Positions 58,062 through 64,000 of a stretch of 64,000 nucleotides of DNA are shown here, piece by piece (position 1 is the first letter of the stretch; each line of letters opens with the position of its first letter). The translations under genes were made by a program, and so were the position numbers. The stretch is from Impatiens glandulifera (Eukaryota > Streptophyta > Magnoliopsida > Ericales > Balsaminaceae), in NCBI RefSeq assembly GCF_907164915.1, contig NC_061862.1, positions 84,988,846 through 85,052,845 on the forward strand, read 5' to 3'. A model generated the notes under the pieces. It searched no databases. It saw only the letters and a list, made by a program, of their open reading frames with translations, and was not told the DNA's origin.

Positions 58062-58190
58062 AAAATAATAGGGAGAGAACAAAAAAATAACGTGGCGCAA
58101 TTTGATTGGCTGAAAAAATAAAATAATTTATTTATCTTCTCTCTTTTCTCACACTTTTATTAACCATCACATCGTCCTCTTTCATTTCTT
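58062..58190. mobile_element. MITE, GGGAATGACGTGGC family, copy 3 (degraded)
   Basis: AATAACGTGGCGCAATTTGA, then TTGGCTGAAAAAATAAAATA, then CTTCTCTCTTTTCTCACA aligns with the interior of copies 1 and 2. The ends are only roughly preserved (AGGGAGAGAAC, CATCGTCCTC). Confidence 0.65.
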
Positions 58191-58194
58191 GTGA

Positions 58195-58290
58195 AAAGTT
58201 ATGGTTAATTTGAATATATATGAAAGAGTAAATGTATATTTGAGTCGGGTTTTGGATTATCCGCCTGCCCATAAGTTTAAAACTTAAACT
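58195..58290 (-). repeat. SINE-like unit, family 2, partial inverted copy
   Basis: The reverse complement contains TTATGGGCAGGCGGATAATC and ATTTACTCTTTCATATATAT, matching the middle of 57349-57878. The tRNA-like head is missing. Confidence 0.65.
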
Positions 58291-58292
58291 AA

Positions 58293-61200
58293 ACAAAAAT
58301 ATGATTGACTTAAATTTCAAATTTGCAATATCACAATATAATTACAACAGTTAAACTAGACTAATAACATTTTATATTTTAAATTGATTTTAAATTTGAT
58401 GAATGTATGAGATTTCTAACAATATAACTTCAGCATTTTAAATAACTAAACTAATAATATTTTAATTTCGTTTATATAATTTAACTTATATATATATATA
58501 TATATTTGTTATTCATATAAATTATATATATTAATACAAAAAAAATTATAAAAAAATTAAACAATCTTAAGTGATATACTGGTTAAAGGTTCATTATACA
58601 TATTAAAGATCGAAAGTTTGAATCACACCCGATAAAAATTTGTAATAATTATAAAGAGGGAATAAAGAATATGCTGCTTGACGGAAGTGAGTTGTTAAGT
58701 GGGTGAGAATAAAATTATTGTTCGACAGAAATGAGTTGATAAAAATCAGTAAATGGTTGGGTAATAAAGAATATGTTAGTCGACGGAAATTACTATTTGA
58801 TTTTAACCGTAAAAATGTACGAAAATCTGGTTTAATAAATAATTTTTCTAATTTAAAACCGAAAAACTGTGTTATTTTTTTAAAACAAAAGTTCTTTTAT
58901 TAAAATGGCACAACAAATAAACAAAGTCATAATGCTGCATGCTAATTATTATATATGTTGGGCCCATTGTTAACCGGACAACCTTCAAATTGGCCCATCA
59001 AACACTGCTATATTTATTTATTTCATTATTTCCAAACAATGCACAGTGTATATTGTTAGATTTATATGTTTGATTTTTGTTAAATGTATTTCAAATTCGA
59101 TAGCATAGGCCATAGAGTTACTAAGGCTAAATACTAGAGGACCATGATATAATTTAAAAATGTCAATGTATTTATTGATAAAACAAATATATAATACTTT
59201 TCCATCTTATCTTGTTTCTCCATTTTATTGTATTTATTTGATTCCATTGATTGGCAATGCCAATGAATTGTGGTTTGATTAGATCCACAAGCATTAAAAT
59301 GATTTTAAAAAACAAAGATCTAGAGAGAATAAAAGAGAGAACTAGGGAGCTTGTGGCTTAGGAGGAAATTCATTTCCTTTTCTATATTTCTAATGTAAAA
59401 TGACTTTATTATCTAAAAAACCCTCAAATGAACTATCTATGTTGTGTATGTTTTTTATTTGATTGATAGAAATGAGATTTGAATTGTGGCTTGGTTTGAT
59501 CCACAAGCATTGTATCCTAGTTTTAACATAAAAACAAAAAGTTATAAAATAAGTATAGATGCTTAAAAGACCAAATGTTACAAATGTTACTGTCATATTA
59601 ATTTTTAAAATTTAATAAAGAAATATTTATTGCATATTTAGTTGCTTGTCTCATAATTATAATATTTTCTTAATGAAAAGTAAATTTAGATTTTAACCAT
59701 GTGAAAACCAATAATGATGTATGTGCTTATTTGATTTTTTTTTTAGAAAAAAAAATATTGTTAAACTTATACATTGATAGTCAAACATTTTTAAAATACT
59801 AAACAAAAATATATAATACCTCATAAATATCATAAAAAACAATAAATTAATTTTAGTAAAAATAAATAAAAGAAACTAAAATTTATTATAATTATAATAG
59901 ATTAAACATTTTCACAAATAACTCTGTAAATCTATAAGTATTAATTTTTTTTGAGTATTATTTTTTTTTGTTAATTATCTTTTCTTAAGCATGATATAAT
60001 AAATTTCTTTGTTAGAGATACTATAATAAGTGTTGCTCTTATGATGAAGTCTATTTTTATTATTATTATGAAATTCATAAATAGAAATAGATGAGTAGAT
60101 ACTATAATAATTTTTTTCAAATTATTTGTAATTTTGTAAAATCTAATATTAAATAATCATTTTTTATGATTACACATTAATTATAAATAATTAAACTTAT
60201 TTTATATATAAATATAAACTCATTTTTATATAAAGATAAACTTTTATTGTATTTTATTTCAATTATATAATATATTTTATTTATATAAAAAATAAAAATA
60301 AGTAAGAATTAAATTGATTTACGTCTTCAACAATGTGATTAAGAAGAAAAAAATGTTAAAAGAAGTGTATAAATGTATAAATGAGAAAAAATAAACTATA
60401 AACTTATTTATTTTATATATAAATGTGTAAAAATGCATAAATAAAAAGATAAACTATAAACAAATGTAACTTAAATGAAAATTTATTTATTTATGATTTG
60501 TCTTTATTATAAAATATAATAGATTTTATTTATCATAACACACACAAAAAAAGGTAATAATAATTAAATTTCTAATTTTATTAAAGTTTATTCGTAATTT
60601 AAATACATTAAATATAAAATTTGAATTTTTTTATTGAAATTATTTTGTTTATATATTTGTATTTATTTTTTTATTTAAAATAAGTAATATTAAAAAAAAT
60701 TCATATAATTACATTTTTTATGATAAATATAATATTTTAACAATTGCAATGCAGACTAGTGCAAAATACTGTTGTTAAATTTTTTCTTAATTTTATGTTA
60801 GGATGTCTGGAGAAAAAGAAAGAAGAAGAGACGTGTATTTTTGTTATTCTCAATAAAAAAAAATGAGCTAGTAAGTGACCAAAATTTGTCGGATACATCA
60901 GAATAAAAGAGAAGTTTACTTTTTTTAATCTATTTTAATTTTGGATTCTTAATGTATTAAAATAAAAATAAAAAATATATATATATTATAATATATAATT
61001 GTAAATCTCCAAAGTTGTAATGGTTATGTGTAAGGATGTGGTGAAAAAAAATAAGTAAGAGATCAATTAAAAATAATTATTTTTTTAATTAATTTTAATC
61101 AAATTTTAGGTAATCATTAATTTTAAATTATTATTCAATAATTAAAATCTTATAACATACTCTCCTTTCAAATCTCGTAAAAAGAGATGAGAAACCGAAA

Positions 61201-61316
61201 TAATAAATTTGATTAAAAAAATTATTTTTAAAAATTAGTATTAAATGACTGACCTATTAATTTTTAGAAAGTTAATCAAAATATTTAAGAAGATAAGACA
61301 TTTTCTTTTAAGGCTT
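58293..61316. other. AT-rich spacer, no gene seen
   Basis: No ORF with recognisable content. TTGTGG(T/C)TTG...GATCCACAAGCATT occurs at about 59270 and 59481 (see findings). CGAAAGTTTGAATCACAC near 58610 resembles a box B but stands alone. Confidence 0.5.
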
Positions 61317-61549
61317 ATTTTTTTTTTTGTTTTAATACAACGATTATTACTATTTTATTAAAAATTTCAAAAGTAGGAAAGTCAAGAATCATAGCTTGAC
61401 AGACTCTAACTATAATTAAAGAATGACAATTAATAAACCCTAAAATATCTAATTAGTAACATTCACATAACCATACAACAAAGGTTACAAATTAAAACAT
61501 TACAATCAATAACAGTTCCTAATTATTCCAATATTATTTTCATATAAGC

Positions 61550-63355
61550 CTATAGCGTCATGTGGCCTTCTTTCCTTTCCCTTCCCTTGCCCCTACCCCT
61601 TCCCTTTGCGATGAAAGGAGATTGGATTGAATAAGATGATGAAGCTTGCATATTCTCATTGTGTGATCTTTCTTTGAACGAACTCGTGTTAATCTGATAG
61701 AAAATATTATTTTTCAAGATTTTAGAATTCTTATCTTTGTTGTTCTCAGCTTGAGTTTCAGGATTCTTGTCTTTGCTTCCTTCAGCTTCATCTATAGTAT
61801 CCTTTGCAACAACTTTGATAACAACTAATTCAACTTGATTATTTTGAGTATTCTCCTCTCTAGTTTTCTGTATTACAACTTAACTTGTTTGAGAATCAGC
61901 TTTCTTCATCTTCTTCATTCTCTATTTTATTAATATCTTTATTATCTTCTTCAACAGAAATCGTCTTAACCTCTTTCCTTCAATTTTATTACTTTCTTCA
62001 TTTTTAGAGTCCCCAATGGTTTATGCTTCTTTGCTTCTTTCTCTTCCTCCACATTTTTTCTTTGATTTTAGACTACTTTGTTTCTTTTTCTAATTTTTCT
62101 GCTTCTTGGCCTTTCGGTATCTTCTATTCTTCTTCTATAGCTTGAGCACAATTCGTGCTGGCATGTTAGAAAGTATTATAGAATGCACACTTGTCTGGTC
62201 TCCACTCATAAGTTATTCTCATGATATTAAATTTTCCTTTCCTATCGACCCCTGTCATATTATTTGGTAATGTGCTACGATGATTCACCTCTATGCTAAT
62301 TCTAGCAAATGATACATATTCTCTTCCTTCTGTTATTGGGTCCATGTATAATTGGTTTTCTAATAATCTTGCAAAATGACTAATGACTTCTGCTTTATAC
62401 ATGTGTGCAAGGATATTTCAAAGCTTAAACCAGATATGTGTTGTCTCCTTAGGTTTACTTAACAGGTTCAAATCTCCAGATCATCTTTCCAACATCATGT
62501 AGTTGGATCTATTATATGTATGCCAATTTTTCAGAATTTTATCTAGATTCGACCCATTCTTGAATTGAAGAAAATAGATATAATTGATATTTACAGAGAT
62601 CTTATTTAGCCCCCTTTCCTTGTATTGTTTCATTAAAGCTTCTTTAGTGATTGAGAATGATACTCTATTTTTTCCAATATAATTTCCTACCACCAGATTT
62701 CCCCATTCCTTTATGCACTTTTCTTTTCCTTCATTGAGCAATTTAAATTCAAAAAGAGAATTAAGTACCTCCACTTTTGTTTTAACATCCCCAAGAAGAT
62801 TTTCCCTTTGTAGGCATGGTCTTTAGCTTTCTTTCATGCATTTTTATTCCATACCTCATTTACTTTCTAGATAGAGTTTCTCTTGATAGTATAAGTTTTC
62901 GATTTAGGGACCTTCATCAGCTCCCTCATTATAGTCACTAACAAATTTACTATCTCTTCATATTATTCCTTCTTTAGCAAATTCTACTCCTGGAAATAAG
63001 GAATATTGAGTTGAATTGTTATATTCTAGACTTTCTCTTTATTAATAACAATCTCTTCTTTTTTAGAATAGATCAGGAGCTTGGTGATTTTGTTTTTGAG
63101 GCCAAACAGATTGACTCTTTCATTTTGACCAACTTTCTAGGCTCCTTCCTTCTTTCCTTACTTTCTTGCATTATTTTCTTCAGAAACCTTCTTCCCCCTA
63201 CATTTTTGCATTATTTTCTTCAGAATTTTCCATAGCATTTTATTTTCCTTTGTTTTTGTCATATTTCCTTGAATGACTTCTTCAACAATCTCCTTGAGAC
63301 ATTCCATAACAAACTCATTGACTTCCTTAGCTTTATTACTTTTCTTTTTCCCCAT
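61550..63355 (-). pseudogene. DUF4283-type ORF1 protein of ORF1-only copy 2, broken
   Basis: Start MGKKKSNKAKEVNEFVMECL matches the start at 26343. In the middle: FELFKFLNEGKEKC-like and EWGNLVVGNYIGKNRVSFSI, then ENQLYMDPITEGREY, then VNHRSTLPNNM and EWRPDKCAFYNTF. The knuckle again has tyrosine for the second cysteine (C-x-x-Y). A charged middle follows, and the C-terminus has a basic SPFIAKGRGRGKGRERK. The stop is TAG at 61550-61552. The coding span (1.8 kb) equals that of copy 1 once the latter's 319-bp duplication is subtracted. Many stops and frame changes make it a pseudogene. Confidence 0.78.
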
Positions 63356-63584
63356 TGTTGAAGAGAAGAACACAGTAATAAAGTAGAGTAAATGAAGAAA
63401 TAGGGAAATTCAGAAACCCTGAAGATTTAACGACTAAATCACTTTGAAAGACAACCTTATGAGAACACCCAAGATTATAGAACACACGACACTCGCAATC
63501 AAGAGATAATTGTCCAGAAAAGCTACTGACGTAATTTTGAGATATTTAAGGTTAGCGACACTTACTTCGCGAATCGCGTCTTTC

Positions 63585-63640
63585 GTGCTGATTGTGTTGT
63601 CGATTGTGATGTACCAACCATGTCGATCGTGTTTCAATCG
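63585..63640 (-). repeat. Degenerate 9-bp GTGCCGATY array upstream of ORF1-only copy 2
   Basis: On the plus strand GTGCTGATT, GTGTTGTCGATT, ATGTCGATC and GTGTTTCAATC resemble decayed versions of the 9-bp units at 24299-24360 and 26115-26201 and lie at a similar distance from the ORF1 start. Confidence 0.6.
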
Positions 63641-63700
63641 ATGAATGGCGTTTCTTGCTTTTTCGGTGATGCGATTGAATTTCTAATGTTTTATTATTGC

Positions 63701-63983
63701 TTGTTGATTCTAATTATTGGATCTTCTAAGAACAATTATGAAGAAAACATTAGAAAGACTAGGAAGGACAATAATATTTGTTGAAGAGTAAAGTTTTAAG
63801 AGTCATGAGGGTTGTATATCAACATTTGTAAACAACCCATATAAAGGAGTAAATTAGCTTAGAAACCCTAAATTACTTATACATAATGTTCAAGCCCATT
63901 AATAATTAAATAAGCCCTAATTGCATAAAAGCAATAAATGCCAACAACTTTCAATTTGATGACAATCAATGCTTAGACTCACA
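63701..63983 (-). repeat. Copia-type 3' LTR at the window edge
   Basis: Read on the minus strand it starts TGTGAGTCTAAGCATTGATT right after a purine tract and contains CCTTTATATGGG as a TATA-like box near 63838-63849. Its left end is uncertain. The body of the element should lie to the right of the window. Confidence 0.55.
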
Positions 63984-63993
63984 ATCTCCCCCG
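63984..63993 (-). other. Polypurine tract next to the edge LTR
   Basis: CGGGGGAGAT on the minus strand, directly before the TGTGAG LTR start, is a typical Copia plus-strand primer. Confidence 0.65.
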
Positions 63994-64000
63994 TAAGTTT

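Larger units (their letters stand above)
61317..63700 (-). mobile_element. ORF1-only LINE-type retroposon, copy 2
   Basis: On the minus strand: remnants of the 9-bp array, a 230-bp leader, one DUF4283-type ORF, a 3' UTR of about 220 nt and poly(A) (T-run 61317-61328). The 3' UTR shares GTCTGTCAAGCTATGATTCT...TTTTGAAATTTTTAATAAAAT with the copy at 26115-28643. No ORF2 between ORF1 and the tail. The 5' end is not sharply defined and no target duplication was found. Confidence 0.72.

Noticed and set aside
57861..58100. Minus-strand frames rich in I/Y/L near the (TA)n tract
   Set aside because: Translation of an AT microsatellite; low complexity.

Overview
The window looks like a repeat-dominated, probably heterochromatic stretch of a plant nuclear genome, most likely a dicot. 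The evidence is very AT-rich spacer DNA with long (AT)n tracts, plant Ty1/Copia retrotransposons primed by initiator Met-tRNA, a plant-type LINE with a DUF4283-like ORF1 protein, a CACTA (En/Spm) transposon carrying plant-specific transposase-associated domains, TTTAGGG-like repeats, and many MITE- and SINE-like units. I found no intact host gene, no rRNA or functional tRNA gene and no CRISPR. Every recognisable coding region belongs to a mobile element, and all of them are broken by stops, frameshifts or deletions.

Layout. 1-4300: AT-rich DNA with microsatellites, an array of AACTGCGGT-type units, a 180-bp hairpin and a small MITE. 4314-9118: a structurally complete Ty1/Copia element on the minus strand (two LTRs of about 291 bp, 5-bp target duplication AATAT, PBS, PPT). 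10165-10754: a second AACTGCGGT array ending in a CACTA terminus; the Copia may be nested between the two arrays. 11640-13745: a GC-richer, TATA-containing region with two tandem arrays, possibly an old LTR. 13850-14612: a LINE 3' fragment and a pair of tRNA-related SINE-like units. 15220-24595: a full-length LINE of about 9.4 kb on the minus strand, with a 13-bp target duplication, poly(A) tail, very long ORF1, and ORF2 (endonuclease, reverse transcriptase, zinc-binding domain). 26115-28643: an ORF1-only relative with its own poly(A). 29170-31570: remnants of one or two further Copia elements. 32868-39954: a composite, defective CACTA element. 40499-40860 and 41940-43925: LTR-like sequences, the second carrying a striking minisatellite built from short palindromes. 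43938-61300: AT-rich DNA with MITEs, a 1.15-kb palindrome, a telomere-like array, tandem duplications of about 0.5-0.6 kb and SINE-like copies. 61317-63700: a second ORF1-only element on the minus strand. 63700-64000: the LTR of a Copia element whose body lies past the right edge.

How the parts relate. The most interesting relationship is between the long LINE and the two ORF1-only elements. All three have a GC-rich 5' region with iterated 9-bp GTGCCGATY units and a related DUF4283-type ORF1. The LINE and the element at 26115 also share a recognisable 3' tail before the poly(A). The two short elements lack ORF2 altogether but both retain an RGG-like C-terminus, 3' UTR and poly(A). This suggests an ORF1-only, non-autonomous retroposon family, analogous in layout to 'half-L1' elements of mammals, mobilised by the LINE's ORF2. 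Coordinates of degenerate repeats are approximate because they were aligned by eye.
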